This document shows positions 1 to 10,263 of a DNA stretch of 64,000 bases, piece by piece (the stretch's first letter is position 1; every line of letters begins with the position of its first letter). A program made the translations under genes and the position numbers. Source of the DNA: Zopfochytrium polystomum (lineage: Eukaryota > Chytridiomycota > Chytridiomycetes > Chytridiales > Chytridiaceae). Location: positions 62,001-126,000 of the forward strand of contig JAIVFJ010000073.1 of the NCBI GenBank assembly GCA_025765615.1, in the 5' to 3' direction. The notes under the pieces were generated by a model. The model ran no database searches. It was not told where the DNA came from and saw only the letters and a list, made by a program, of their open reading frames with translations.

Positions 1-195
1 ATTCCTCTGGCTTGGTGAAGCAGATGTCTGTGTCCTAGTAGGATGAAGTAAGAAGAGTCCCACTGTCTCCCACCCCTGTGTGCCCCCTCCTTGGATTGAG
101 TTGGAACTTCTCCTTGGAGTGAGACAAGTTGTGTCTGGTTCTGTTAAGTGGAAAACAGTTCTGATTTAATTCAACAGACACCCCTGCACACTAAC

Positions 196-547
196 TGTCA
201 GGAACAGGGCAGGACAGGACAAGGCAGACAAGGAACTGAGAGGAGTGATGATTGTATTGGAAACAATAATTCACTTGAGGGATGGGACAGGTCCCCCATC
301 CCCTTTTATACCTTTTGAGAGTCTTCCTTGTCAAGACTCAAAGAAAGTTCCAGAAAGACCAATTAGTAATACAATGATACCAATGATACCAATGACAACA
401 AGACAAGTCAGGAAAGCAAAGAAGGTTCCAGAAGGTTCCACAAGGTTCCATGAAGGAATGTTCTAGAAGATTCCAGAAGGTTCCACAAGGCTCCATGAAG
501 GAATGTTCTAGAAGATTCCAGAGGTTTCCAGAGGGTGATTCATAACA
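196..547 (-). repeat. 3' LTR of the deleted gypsy element
   Basis: Begins TGTCAGG and ends ATAACA on the plus strand; in element sense it runs TGTTATG to CCTGACA. It contains a TATA box on the minus strand (CTTTTATACC on plus, near 305) and an array of GAAGGTTCCA-like units. It matches the LTR at 2386-2737 over its whole length by eye. Confidence 0.93.
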
Positions 548-2077
548 TCATCTCCCCCTTTTAGGCCTCTTCTGCAACTTGGTGGGGTACCTGGTCTTGA
601 ACTTGAGCAGAAGGTCTTGGCAGTGAGTGAGGTTTGACTCAGGTTCCCAGGTGTTGTCAGCATCTGAGTAACCTTTCCACTTGACAAGGAACTTGAGTGT
701 CCTTCCAAACCACTTGGCATCCAAGATTTGTTCAACCTCAAATTCCTCTTCACCTTCTACCTCAACTGGAGGAGGAGGAGGAACAACTCTGCCTGGAATG
801 GAATTGGCCACAAACTTCTCCGAAAGGCTGACATGGAAAACTGGGTGGATCTTCATGGATGCAGGGAGATCCAGCTTGAAGGTGACTGGATTGATTTGCT
901 CCAAGATCTTGAAAGGTCCCAACTTGAGGTTGTCTAGCTTGGGACTTGGTCTTTTGGTCTGCAAGTTCTTCCTCATGCCCGGCCAGAAAAAGTCTCTGGA
1001 AACAAGCTCATATGTCTTGTGCTCTCCTGGGTGTCCAGCTGTTGCTGCATCATGCCCTGTCTTGAGTATCTCAAGTTTTTCCTCTTCTTGGCTGATTTGA
1101 ATCTTGTGAGGCTTGGGGTCCTTGGAAATAGCATGGGCCCACACACTGTCAGGAAGCAGTGAAAGGTGTGTCTTGGATGGTGCGGTGAAACCATCTCCCC
1201 CTTCAGGTGCAAGGTCTGTCCTTCTGCGCTCATCAGCAGTGGGGCATGAAATCTTGACTGGGAACTGTGATTCTTGAATCTTTGACTGAGGGTTCTGTTC
1301 TTGGCAAAGACTGTGAGCTGTGGAGCTTGAATCTTGAACTTGGACTGTGAACTGTGGTACTTGAATCTTTGACTGTGGGTTCTGTGAACTACAGACTTGG
1401 CCATGACTGTGAGCTCTATGAGCTGTGCTGGAATCTTGACTATGAACTGTGAACTGTGAAACTTGAATCTTGGCTGGGATCTGTGAGCTGCAGGCTGATA
1501 CTGGAGCTGTCATTTGTGGTTGACCTTGGATACTAGGCTGAGAGCCTTGAATCAGGGACTTGAGAGCATGAGACTTGGAGGCTTGACTTGAGTTTTGGGT
1601 GACTGTTCCAATTGGTGGAGGTTGGACTTGACCAGTGACCCAATCAATGGCAGGGTTCTGGGCTTGCAGCCATGGTAATCCCAGGATGACAGAGAATGTG
1701 GGTGAGCCAAGATTCAATACTTCCAGGTTGACCATGGATGGTGGAAAGTCTTGGATGTGGAGGTTTAGCTTGGTTTCATGGCTGATTTCCTTGAACAGAG
1801 CATGATTGGCAAAGTGAACCTTGAGGGGTGTGGATTTCTTGATGGTGGGAATGGCACAAGACTTGGCAAGGGTGGCATCAATGATGTTGCAGGATGATCC
1901 AGACTCTATAAGGGCCTTGGTTGTGATGGTTGACTTGGGTGAGAGTTGAATCTTGACATCCATGGTGAGTTGGTGGGGCTTGGAATCTGAGGTGTTTGTG
2001 GTGCTGGTGGTGGTGATGAAACAGGGGCAGCTTGACTTGCTCACTGGGAAATCTTGAAGGTTGGAGAAGGATGACAT
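548..2077 (-). CDS. Deleted pol: protease-like segment fused to integrase remnants and chromodomain
   Basis: This 509-residue frame is what remains of gypsy pol after three internal deletions. The N-terminal part keeps the retropepsin-like segment with a DSGSS-type motif (here written ESGSS, so the catalytic Asp is replaced by Glu). Then come Gln/Ser-rich spacers, a piece of the integrase zinc-binding region (GHPGEHKTYELV), and a complete C-terminal chromodomain (EFEVEQILDAKWFG...FLVKWKGY...NTWEPESN). Reverse transcriptase, RNase H and the DDE core are absent. It stops with TGA directly at the LTR boundary, as in the full element. All joints keep the pol frame open. The first codon is uncertain because translation would originally depend on gag. 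A chromodomain protein lacking catalysis could act as a trans regulator, but that is inference. Confidence 0.75.
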   Translation of the reverse strand: MSSFSNLQDFPVSKSSCPCFITTTSTTNTSDSKPHQLTMDVKIQLSPKSTITTKALIESGSSCNIIDATLAKSCAIPTIKKSTPLKVHFANHALFKEISHETKLNLHIQDFPPSMVNLEVLNLGSPTFSVILGLPWLQAQNPAIDWVTGQVQPPPIGTVTQNSSQASKSHALKSLIQGSQPSIQGQPQMTAPVSACSSQIPAKIQVSQFTVHSQDSSTAHRAHSHGQVCSSQNPQSKIQVPQFTVQVQDSSSTAHSLCQEQNPQSKIQESQFPVKISCPTADERRRTDLAPEGGDGFTAPSKTHLSLLPDSVWAHAISKDPKPHKIQISQEEEKLEILKTGHDAATAGHPGEHKTYELVSRDFFWPGMRKNLQTKRPSPKLDNLKLGPFKILEQINPVTFKLDLPASMKIHPVFHVSLSEKFVANSIPGRVVPPPPPVEVEGEEEFEVEQILDAKWFGRTLKFLVKWKGYSDADNTWEPESNLTHCQDLLLKFKTRYPTKLQKRPKRGR

Positions 2078-2345
2078 TCTCCACAGTGGCCATAAAGTTC
2101 CTGAGGTCTTTGGCCAGCCCAGTGAACTTGTCAGGGCTGGGAACCTTGGGCTCTCTTGCTTGGTTGGCTTGGGGCAGGGGAAGAAGAGCTTGATGTTCTT
2201 GTTGGTGAAGTTGTTGTTGAAGCTGGTGCTGCTGGTGAAGGACTTGTTCTTGAAGTTGGTGTGTCTGTCTCGAAAGGGCTTGAAATTGGTCCATCAAGGC
2301 TTGGAAGGCAATTGCATCAGGGAAGGTGTTGTTTGGGTCAGACAT
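2036..2345 (-). pseudogene. Truncated gag of the deleted gypsy element
   Basis: The frame starts with the same MSDPNNTFPDA as the intact gag at 61376 and keeps about the first 100 residues: the Gln/His-rich coiled segment and the start of the capsid domain to RFPSEQVK. The deletion then joins it to pol sequence in the wrong frame, and the ORF runs on to 1878 as a junk His-rich tail. The capsid core and the CCHC zinc knuckle are missing, so it should not form particles by itself. Confidence 0.8.
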
Positions 2346-2385
2346 GATGGCAGAGAGTAGTAGGAGAGGGTGAAGTGAATTATGA

Positions 2386-2737
2386 TGTCAGGAACAGGGC
2401 AGGACAGGACAAGGCAGACAAGGAACTGAGAGGAGTGATGATTGTATTGGAAACAATAATTCACTTGAGGGATGGGACAGGTCCCCCATCCCCTTTTATA
2501 CCTTTTGAGAGTCTTCCTTGTCAAGACTCAAAGAAAGTTCCAGAAAGACCAATTAGTAATACAATGATACCAATGATACCAATGACAACAAGACAAGTCA
2601 GGAAAGCAAAGAAGGTTCCAGAAGGTTCCACAAGGTTCCATGAAGGAATGTTCTAGAAGATTCCAGAAGGTTCCACAAGGCTCCATGAAGGAATGTTCTA
2701 GAAGATTCCAGAGGTTTCCAGAGGGTGATTCATAACA
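2386..2737 (-). repeat. 5' LTR of the deleted gypsy element
   Basis: Partner of the LTR at 196-547. Immediately inside it, bases 2373-2383 carry the same 11-nt primer-site complement as the complete element. The right duplication CTAAC follows at 2738-2742. Confidence 0.93.
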
Positions 2738-3281
2738 CTAACTGTTCCTTGTGTTTGCCCTCTGTGTCCAACCCCCTCCAACTCAGGGCTTGTCTTTGAC
2801 AGAGAGGGAGCCTTGCTCCATGGTGGTGGCTCCAACAGACCGGGGTCTGGCCACTTTCCTCCCCACTCTCTTGTCTTCTTCAGTTGGATTGGAGTGCTGC
2901 ACTTAGTGCCGCTCCCTGGAGCTTGTTGCATCTTGCACCTCCAGCATTGTTACCGGATTTCCCGGTCCCCTTTGGCTTTGGCTTTTGCCTCCCATTGGGC
3001 CCACTCTGTGTCATGGACCAGAGAACCCTGCACATTCTTTGCTAGTGTGCCACCTTTTCACAGTTGCCTTTGGTCTGAGTGTGAGAGTCTTCTCTTTGTG
3101 TGTAGTAAGAGAGTTTCTTTGTGTTTCTTGGGCTTCTTAAGACTCCAAATACATTGTCCTGTCTAGTGACCCCTAGACATCTCCTTTTTGCCCTTTTTCA
3201 CTTTTCAGGATTGGTATTTAGGCCATTGCTCTATTTGCCACCCATAGCCCAGGGTGAGGATTTAGAGAGCACAGTCTCACA

Positions 3282-4512
3282 TCGGAAGGTTGCCCGCAGG
3301 GAACTCGCACGCGGAAACACCTGCAATCGTACACGCACCCTGCCGGGCTGCGTCGGCATGATCACTCGACCAACGGGCTTTATCACATCGCACTTGTGCT
3401 CACACATCTCACCCTCACAGCAATAGGACCGAGGCAGGCACTTGTAGAATGGAACTCTCAGGTGTCAGGGGCCGCACAGAGCGCAGCCACCAACACCCTC
3501 GCGGGGACGGGAAGGTTGGGGACGACGACGCCGTCGTCGTCACCACCACCACCACTGTCGTCGCAGCAGGCACACTCTAACACAGAGCCGGCAATGTCAC
3601 AAAGTCGCTGGTGGGGCCAGCTGCATTCCCCACCCACAGCCCCTTAAGAGGAGCCCCACTAAGGGACCATGTACACACCCAGGTGTGTACCATCTCTCAC
3701 TACCCTCACCTTGCGAGCCAGATGGATTTGAAGGGACTCTGTATTGGTGCTGAAGGACAGAAATCAGATTGAAGAAAAAAGGAAAACGAGAAATGGCCCA
3801 AAAACCGAGAGAGAGAAATTGACAAGTCAACCCCCCCCCTGACTTGGAGCATCCATGTACAAGTGCCAAAAATAAATAATAAATAAGGCAGACTTGGGGT
3901 ACAGCCTGTCAGGCACCCAATCCCTAGGCAGTCAGGCAGTCTCTGTTAATCACCGAAAAAGAAAATATGTTGAGAAAACCCTGGTGCAACGGAAACTGTT
4001 AAGACAAAAGTAGTAAAAGCAGGCCCAATAATAAAGACGGGTTAGCTGCAAATACACTTTGATAATGCCTTGGAACTAAAGAACTGGGAATAACAATAGG
4101 GGTCCTGATCCTTCCAGTTTTATGACAGGTACGCTTGTTTTTGCCAATAAAACAAGCGTACCTTAGACTTTATCACTGAGGCTGTTATGAATCACCCTCT
4201 GGAAACCTCTGGAACCTTCTAGAACATTCCTTCATAGAACCTTGTGGAACCTTCTGGAACCTTCTTTGCTTTCCTGACTTGTCTTGTTGTCATTGGTATC
4301 CCTGGTATCATTGTATTACTAATTGCTCTTTCTGGAACTTTCTTTGAGTCTTGACAAGGAAGACTCTCAAAATGTATAGAAGGGAGATGGGGGACCTGTC
4401 CCATCCCTCAAGTGAATAATTGTTTCCAATACAATCATCACTCCTCTCAGTTCCTTGTCTGCCTTGCCTTGTCCTGCCATGTTCCTGACAGAGACCTCGG
4501 TGTGGTCTCACA
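3282..4512 (-). repeat. Element C, 5'-truncated copy containing a solo gypsy LTR
   Basis: Aligns by eye to 23679-24604 of the complete C copy, including the run GGGAACTCGCACGCGGAAAC and the stretch around 3470-3560 with CGTCGTCGTCACCACCACC. It ends GGTGTGGTCTCACA like the complete copy. It lacks the first half-kilobase of C and directly abuts the end of element B at 3281, suggesting recombination between the similar TCTCACA ends. A solo gypsy LTR sits inside at 4183-4490. Confidence 0.8.
4183..4490 (+). repeat. Solo gypsy LTR, 308 bp, plus orientation
   Basis: Starts TGTTATGAATCACCC and ends GTTCCTGACA, the full LTR of the chromovirus in the opposite orientation to the complete element. Flanks are GAGGC (4178-4182) and GAGAC (4491-4495), a 5-bp target duplication with one change. 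Internal genes are gone, as expected after LTR-LTR recombination. The imperfect duplication suggests it is older than the element at 196-2737. Confidence 0.9.
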
Positions 4513-5798
4513 TCCTTGTTTGATGGCTCAGCCCCATTGTTTGGTGATTCACTCTTCCTCTCTCTTCTTTGTTGTTTTATTTGTTGTTTTGTTCTTTTGT
4601 ATATGTTTTCCCTTCTTTTCCCCTCCTTCTTCCTTAACCCTGCTGATTCCAACCCTCTCCTATTTAAGCAGCCCACACCCCCCGTTCGTGTTGCCCCTTA
4701 GAACCTGAACCTGAAGTCTTCTTGCCTGCCCTTTCCTTCTCTGACTGTGTGTATGAGCTGGGGGTGTCAGTCCCCTGGTGTGTGACAGCAGAATTGGTTC
4801 TCTTGGCCATTCATGGCAGTGTGTTGGGTTGAAGCCCCAGTGCACCTCACCATTCTGCATGCTGTTTAGGCTGGTCTGTGGTAGGAGCGACTTGGTGATG
4901 GACAGTGGGAGGGTAAAACTGTGGTAGTGCCTCGCCGGTTCCTGTCAATACATTGCTTCAAATCCAGGTCTCTCAAAGTCATATGAATGAGCTGGCTGGT
5001 CAGGTATTATGTGGTGGTATGGACTCTTGGGTATTCCTCCCTGTCCCTGGTGATGGTTCCTTTGGCCTCCTGGTGTGCTGGGTTCAGACCCTCTTCCTTT
5101 CATGCTAATACCTGTAGTTGTCTCTGGTGTCTTCCTTGTGTGTGGGAGTGGGTATTGACCTTCCTTGCTTCTAAGACAGTTATTCTCTGGCCTGGTGAGG
5201 CAGAGGTCTGTCTCCTGGTAGAATGGAGCAAGAAGAGTCCACTGTCTCCCACCCTGGTTGCACCCTCTTCCTTGGATTGAGTTGGAACTTCTCCTTGGAG
5301 TGAGACAACTTGTGTCTGGTTCTGCTAAGTGGAAAACAGTTCTGATTTAATTCAACAGACACCTCTGCTCACTAACTGTTCCTTGTGTCTGCCCTTTGTC
5401 TCTCCAACCCCCTTCTTTGAACCCGGGGTTTGACTTGTTATTTCTTTTGATGGGTTGTAGTGGCTTGTCACTCCCCTTACTGATTCAGTCGGTCTTACCA
5501 GTCCAACTTGGCTTTGGCCTTGTGCCCCAGATGAAACCCTTCTGTGTCTTGCACCAGAGGATTATGCTTTCTTTGTGATTGTGCTTGTTTCATGCTTTGG
5601 TGTGAGAAACCCCTCTTTTGTGTTAAAGATTTATTTGTGTTTTTCTTGGGCTTTTTAAGACTCAAAATACACTTTCCGGTCTAGTGTCCCTGGACACTCT
5701 CCTTTTGCCCCTTTTCATTAGTCAGGTTTGGTATTTAGGTCCATGCTCCAGTTTCCACCTATGGCCCTAGGTGAGGAGTTAGAGAGCACAGTCTCACA
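4513..5798. repeat. Element B, copy 3 (5'-truncated)
   Basis: Aligns to roughly 52231-53640 of the complete B copy, from GATGGCTCAGCCCCAT to the end GAGCACAGTCTCACA. It contains the uninterrupted sequence CTCACTAACTGTTCCTTGTG near 5370-5389, which is the empty-site counterpart of the gypsy insertion at 196. It also has the TATTTAAG TATA-like stretch at about 4660. Confidence 0.8.
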
Positions 5799-5817
5799 GG
5801 TTTTCTGATCAAGCAGC

Positions 5818-5902
5818 TGTAAACTGTCTACTCTGAGTGAGTGGAAGTGCGCCTCTTACTGCTAACCAGTCAGTTCCACCTAACAAAAAGTTCTGCCTAA
5901 CA
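5818..5902 (-). repeat. Collapsed D-type LTR remnant with target duplication
   Basis: Only the two ends of element D remain: TGTAAACTGTCTACTCTGAG on one side and ACCAGTCAGTTCCACCTAACA plus a further ..CCTAACA on the other. The 5-bp sequence GCAGC flanks it at 5813-5817 and 5903-5907. It is a roughly 85-bp internally deleted version of the 422-bp copy at 21179-21600. Confidence 0.7.
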
Positions 5903-6999
5903 GCAGCTCCCTTGCAAGCTCAATGCTTGTAAAGTAACTGTCTGCATGAACAGGTCAATAGACTCCTTCCAACCCAGCTTGCAGACGCAGGATAATGAGT
6001 CCTCCTGCACTAAACCCTCCTGACTGGGTGCCCACATCCAATGCCTTTCCAGAATAAACCTCAAATTCGTAAATGTATCTGCTATCTGGATCAGCCAAGA
6101 CCCAAACCTAGATGCCCCACTTGACTGGCTATCATCTCGTCAATAGAAAAGTTTGAACCAAGTTCATAGAGACTTTGAAAACCCTTCCCAACAGCATTGA
6201 GAAGCTCATCCACTTAGTAAGTTTTGCGGCAGGCAAGAGAGCCTGGATATTGTTGGAGTTTGCACACATTACCTTCACCTTTTCTCAATCTCTGACACTG
6301 TACGAGTGCTTAGAGGTGGTTTCAATCCCCAGTCTGGGTAGACCACATCAGTGTGCTTCACTCTAGCAATTTGATAGGAATGATCACAGGACCTTGACAG
6401 GGAGCCTGACTTACTTCTTTGCACACATAACTCCATGGAAGTTCTGGCCAAATCAGTGTGATGCAACAATGATTTCATATCTGCCTCCTGACTCCTCAAA
6501 GTCTAAACTCTATCTCTCAGAGCTAAAAGGCTTTCACCAAAGTCTGATTCCTGAGACCACCTGCAGTATAAAAGGGGGAGCCCCAGCAGCTCCAGAGAAG
6601 CATCATCCCAGATCCTGATCACTTCTGCCTGCTCTCTCTCTCTACCCTCGAATACAACAAACAAAAACCATTATTCTTATCTGAGTCACCATACCCTCTA
6701 CCTTGACCTGTGAAGCTCTTCAAGTTCTACCTCAGGTCGATACCTTGTTTGTATAGGGCGCTTCGCTCTTACAAGAAAAGGGTGTGCTCTGCACTCTTAA
6801 CAAGACCAATCTGTCTGAGAGCATCAGCTCTCCATCTACTTTGGCAACAAAGGGCGCTTTGCTCTTAACAAGAAAAGGGCTCACGCTCTAAACAAGCTTC
6901 ATCGCTCCACACCGACTCAAGTCTGTTGGTGCCCTTCTGACATGCCAGGTGCAATCACCAACAGATATTGGCTCTCATCGCATGAGTGCAAATACTGTA
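5903..6999. other. Unassigned stretch with a TATA-like promoter
   Basis: No convincing coding frame. A TATA-like sequence GTATAAAAGGGGGAG lies at about 6567, followed by a CT-rich leader (GCCTGCTCTCTCTCTCTACC near 6625) and an A-rich stretch, which resembles the U3/R part of an LTR. Two near-repeats of GGGCGCTTCGCTCTTA and GGGCGCTTTGCTCTTA occur at about 6757 and 6850. I could not find LTR ends or a target duplication. Confidence 0.3.
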
Positions 7000-8520
7000 G
7001 AATGGTTCTGAGATGAGATTTGGAATCCCCGAAATCTCCCTAGTGTTTTGATTAAGAAGGGGATAGGTGGGTGTTCCACTTATCCTCCTAGTCGTCTGAT
7101 GGGCAAGCGCCATTCCAGATCAGAAGGACAATGAACCTGGAAAACTCCTCTTTTGTGAATCCTGCTTCACCACCTGATCCAGAATCTGCTCCTTCATCCA
7201 GTTCACCATCAGATTCTCCAGAGGGCTGAGCATTGCCCAAATTAGCCAACTCCGCCTCCTTTTACTTCAGTTTTTCCAATCTTTTGGCAATGTAGTTCAT
7301 GTTTGTATGAAATTCAATCAGTTTCAGCACTTCATCATTCCAAACAAGATCAAATGCATCCTTTGGTGTGAACAGTTTAGCTTGCTTTGCTGGATACAAG
7401 CAGCCTTTGACAGTTCTCCAGTTTCATTCTTATGCTGAAAGGATGAAATTTGCAAGCTTTTGTCACTGATTCAACTCACTCAGCTGGGCTGGTTGTGTTT
7501 TGCTCACCCTCTGCAAGGAATTCAGCAACGTGTTGCTCAAACTGATCTACATTGACAATCACAGATCCCTCAACCATCTCAACAGATTGGATCCACCAAA
7601 ATTCTCATCAGCCAAAGGAGCAGGACCAGGAGGAAGATTGCCAGCAGAGACAACTTCAACTGCAGAAATTGCTGAATCAATCTGTGTTGCTGAAGAAGTC
7701 CTGACACTTTCAGAGTCCATCATCACCAGCAGCACAGCCTGACAGAGTGTTAATCACTTGCCCAGACCTAGTTCACAGCTTGAAGCAGATCCAGAAGTAG
7801 GCATGTTCACATAAAGATCCGGCTGTGCAGAAGCTCCCTGCTGCCCCACTCCCTTGTCCAGCACTGAGGCTTTGCGCATGTTCTCCACCAACTCTGAAAC
7901 TCTGAGCAACAGGCTGCCACCCATCAGACTCCCTCGTCTGATGAATGCTTATGTTAGAAATATCTGTTCCCTTTGAGCAGGATTAAAAGCACCTAGTTTA
8001 TGCCAGCTGTCATTCTTATAATTAAAAAAATCACCAGCCTGTTCTTTCAAGGCTATCAAGGAAAGACCAGCCAGCAATTCCTTTGTGTGACCAGAGTTGA
8101 TTAACCGCGTCTCCCAGTCTGCCTTTGTGTTTCTCCCAGGTTTCTTTGGCACTGGGTGCGTGTTTTCATCAGCCATCTGCACTTTACTTTTTTCATGTTT
8201 TTTTTTGAGCACTGGTTTGAAAGAGCTTGGATGTCACAGGATCTGAGCATGTTCATTGTGTTGAGTTGGTGGAGGGTGGTAGCGCTGTGCCAATATTGGC
8301 ACGCGATTTCGTCGATTTGACATGTCCTTTTTTCACAAGCAAAACAACAAACCTGATTCACACCGCATTTGCAGAAATGGTGGGGCGACTGCAGAAATGG
8401 TGGGGCGACAACATATCAAAGTTTTACAAGGATCCGTTTTAGTTTCAGTCGAGCTCTCGAAATCTTAAAAGTGAAAAATTCATTTTTCGTGCCAATACTG
8501 GCACGCTGACTGTTAAAGGG
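7000..8520 (-). mobile_element. piggyBac-like relic (family F, copy 1), right boundary visible
   Basis: On the minus strand the end reads CCCTTTAACAGTCAGCG and is followed on plus by TTAA at 8521-8524, the terminus and target typical of piggyBac elements. Subterminal palindromes GTGCCAATATTGGCAC (8287-8302) and GTGCCAATACTGGCAC (8489-8504) fit that class. It shares a small ORF and downstream similarity with 43661-44690. No DDE transposase is visible, so it may be a non-autonomous or decayed copy. The left boundary is not resolved. Confidence 0.5.
7949..8176 (-). CDS. Small transposon-borne protein, unrecognised (family F)
   Basis: A 75-residue frame starting MADENTHPVPKKPGRNTKAD. It is clearly related to the plus-strand frame at 44075: both share MADENT, KKP-RNTKA, a W, LINSGH-K, LAGL and an ending EQIF-T. 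Conservation of protein similarity between two diverged copies suggests it was once a real element-encoded protein. It has a basic N-terminal third and an LKEQAGD segment. I do not recognise a domain; a short DNA-binding or first-ORF protein of the element is possible. The flanking palindromes tie it to the piggyBac-like termini. Confidence 0.4.
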   Translation of the reverse strand: MADENTHPVPKKPGRNTKADWETRLINSGHTKELLAGLSLIALKEQAGDFFNYKNDSWHKLGAFNPAQREQIFLT

Positions 8521-8524
8521 TTAA

Positions 8525-10263
8525 AAATCCTTTTCTCTGAGAGTTGAGAACTTTCACCCCAAATCTCACACCCATGGTGTTGTATTTACAACAATATCTG
8601 GGCTCAGTTGCTGTAAGCTTTTCTTTGCACAGTTCTGGACATTGCTGTTGCTGGAAAAATTGACAAAAAATCTGTCTTTCTTTTTTGGTGGGTGCCACTC
8701 GCACAGCCAGAAAGAAAGAAAGAAAAGTACAGGCACACAAAAATCCAAAAAACCGGAGCAGGCACACAAGGGAATGCACACAAGGCTAACCAGGCTGCAC
8801 AAGGCTATCGTGCAACCACTCAAAAGCCACAAATCATTTTGTTTTGTGGTTTTTTGCGCAACTGCTCTGTTTCCTTTTTTTTTTTTTGTGTGCGTACAGT
8901 CTTCTCTGGGTGAGGAAAAGAAAACAATGATGTCGTCTGCTTTTTGTTCGCGCAAAACCCGCAAGTTTGGCGCAGCTATCGGATTTCGGAAAAGTAACTT
9001 GACACAAAAACGGAGCCAAAAAACTAATTCACATGGAATCTATTTTTACACAGAAACGAAAGAGCAGCAGAGAACATAATGTCGAAACGTAGAATGTTGT
9101 CCATCGTACAACAGAACAATCGAGTACCCAGACGACCGTTTGTTGTTTACAGTCACTATTGCCTGTCGGTAAACTTTTGACCTTCACGGCGACTGTCGAG
9201 CAGTGAAAGCTTCGAGTTGGCGTTTTGCAGTGAACGAATGCCACTGTAAAAAGGAAAAAAGTCCGCGCGCTTCGCGAAGAGAGCTCCGCCCGAAACGGGG
9301 CGACTGAGCTCTGTCCAAGAGGCCGCAGATTTCAAATCCCTAAGCTGCAAAGTGTCCGTTAGAAGATCGGGACAGGAACGAATTAAAGGAAGTTGGGAGT
9401 ATTCGAGGTGATGAACGTCGGCAATCAGACATCTAAGGAAGGTCCTTATGGCATACCATTAGGAGGGTAGAAGGGGCCCGAGGGCAAAATGCTCGACGGT
9501 TTGGGGTACCCCCTCGCCACGACAAAGTCCTTTCAGTGGAAACTGCGAATACAGAAAACGCATCATCATCGCCGATCGGAAACCGGGACAGAGGAGGCAT
9601 CGCCACAGCAAAAGGTGGATGGTATTGTGGGAGGAGAAAGAGCGGGTAGAAATGCTTACCGAATCAGGAGACAGAGTGAAGTGTGATGGTTTGGATCAGA
9701 TCTAACAGTGAGAAATTGTCGAGGGTAAGTATCAAGACGGGTACAACATGAACAAGACAGTGGAGCATTTGCAGAGGACGATGGGGTCAGACGGGTCACT
9801 GGCAAGTGTACTCCCCTCCGTAAAGGGGAGCGCAAGTTTCAGCATAGTCGATATGCCGGGGAAAGAATTGGAGTCATCATAAGCAGGGGAGGGCAGATCG
9901 GGAAAGGAAGCCGGGCTGGGCCGGGTAGTGGGCGAGGAGGGTATGCAACGAACCTAAGGCAGCTACGACGCCAGACGGAGGAGACAGCGCTTAGAGCGGG
10001 GCGATGTACTCGAAGGCGCCATACTGTGGCGCAAGCAACGCTAAGGCGAGGCTGTTGTGCTGGAGGGAGAGCCGAGGCAACCAGCCTATTTATAGGTTTG
10101 AGAGGAGGAACAAAACAGAACGAGAAGGAAAAAAGAAAGAGACAAACTGGCGCCAGTGCTCCCTTGTCACGCGGTTTCCTCTCTGTCAATTCTCCGAAAG
10201 AATTGTTTGTTGTTCCATTTTTCCCCGAGTCTCTTTCAACCCCCAACGCGCCCAACGAATAAG
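8525..10263. other. Non-coding or unrecognised stretch
   Basis: Bases 8525-9080 are AT-rich with T and A runs. Bases 9080-10100 are mixed composition with short ORFs lacking recognisable motifs. I see no tRNA, repeat end or conserved protein. The part nearest 10100 may belong to the 3' flank of the fusion gene that ends at 10784. Confidence 0.4.

Larger units (their letters stand above)
196..2737 (-). mobile_element. Internally deleted Ty3/gypsy chromovirus with two LTRs
   Basis: LTRs at 196-547 and 2386-2737 (352 bp each) look identical by eye. The element is flanked by the 5-bp duplication CTAAC at 191-195 and 2738-2742. It is a 2.5-kb derivative of the 5.26-kb element at 56465-61724. Three blocks are missing: about 640 bp of gag with the zinc knuckle and frameshift site, about 770 bp of integrase core, and about 1.4 kb with reverse transcriptase and RNase H. 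Joints fall at short direct repeats (for example CTTCCTCA near 975). It keeps LTRs, primer-site region, polypurine tract, protease segment and chromodomain, so it could only move using enzymes supplied in trans. The insertion appears recent. Confidence 0.95.
1..3281. repeat. Element B, copy 0 (3' part, interrupted by a gypsy element)
   Basis: This is the 3' portion of a repeat also present at 51455-53640, 20937-22459 and 4513-5798. Bases 1-195 match the region starting near 52890 and bases 2743-3281 continue that match to the shared end GAGCACAGTCTCACA. The two halves are split by the gypsy derivative at 196-2737. The copy extends left of the window. Apparent ORFs inside it are short and not shared between copies, so I treat it as non-coding. 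Confidence 0.8.

Noticed and set aside
548..753. Extra short minus ORF next to the LTR
   Set aside because: It is an out-of-frame reading of the chromodomain end and polypurine tract of the deleted gypsy element.
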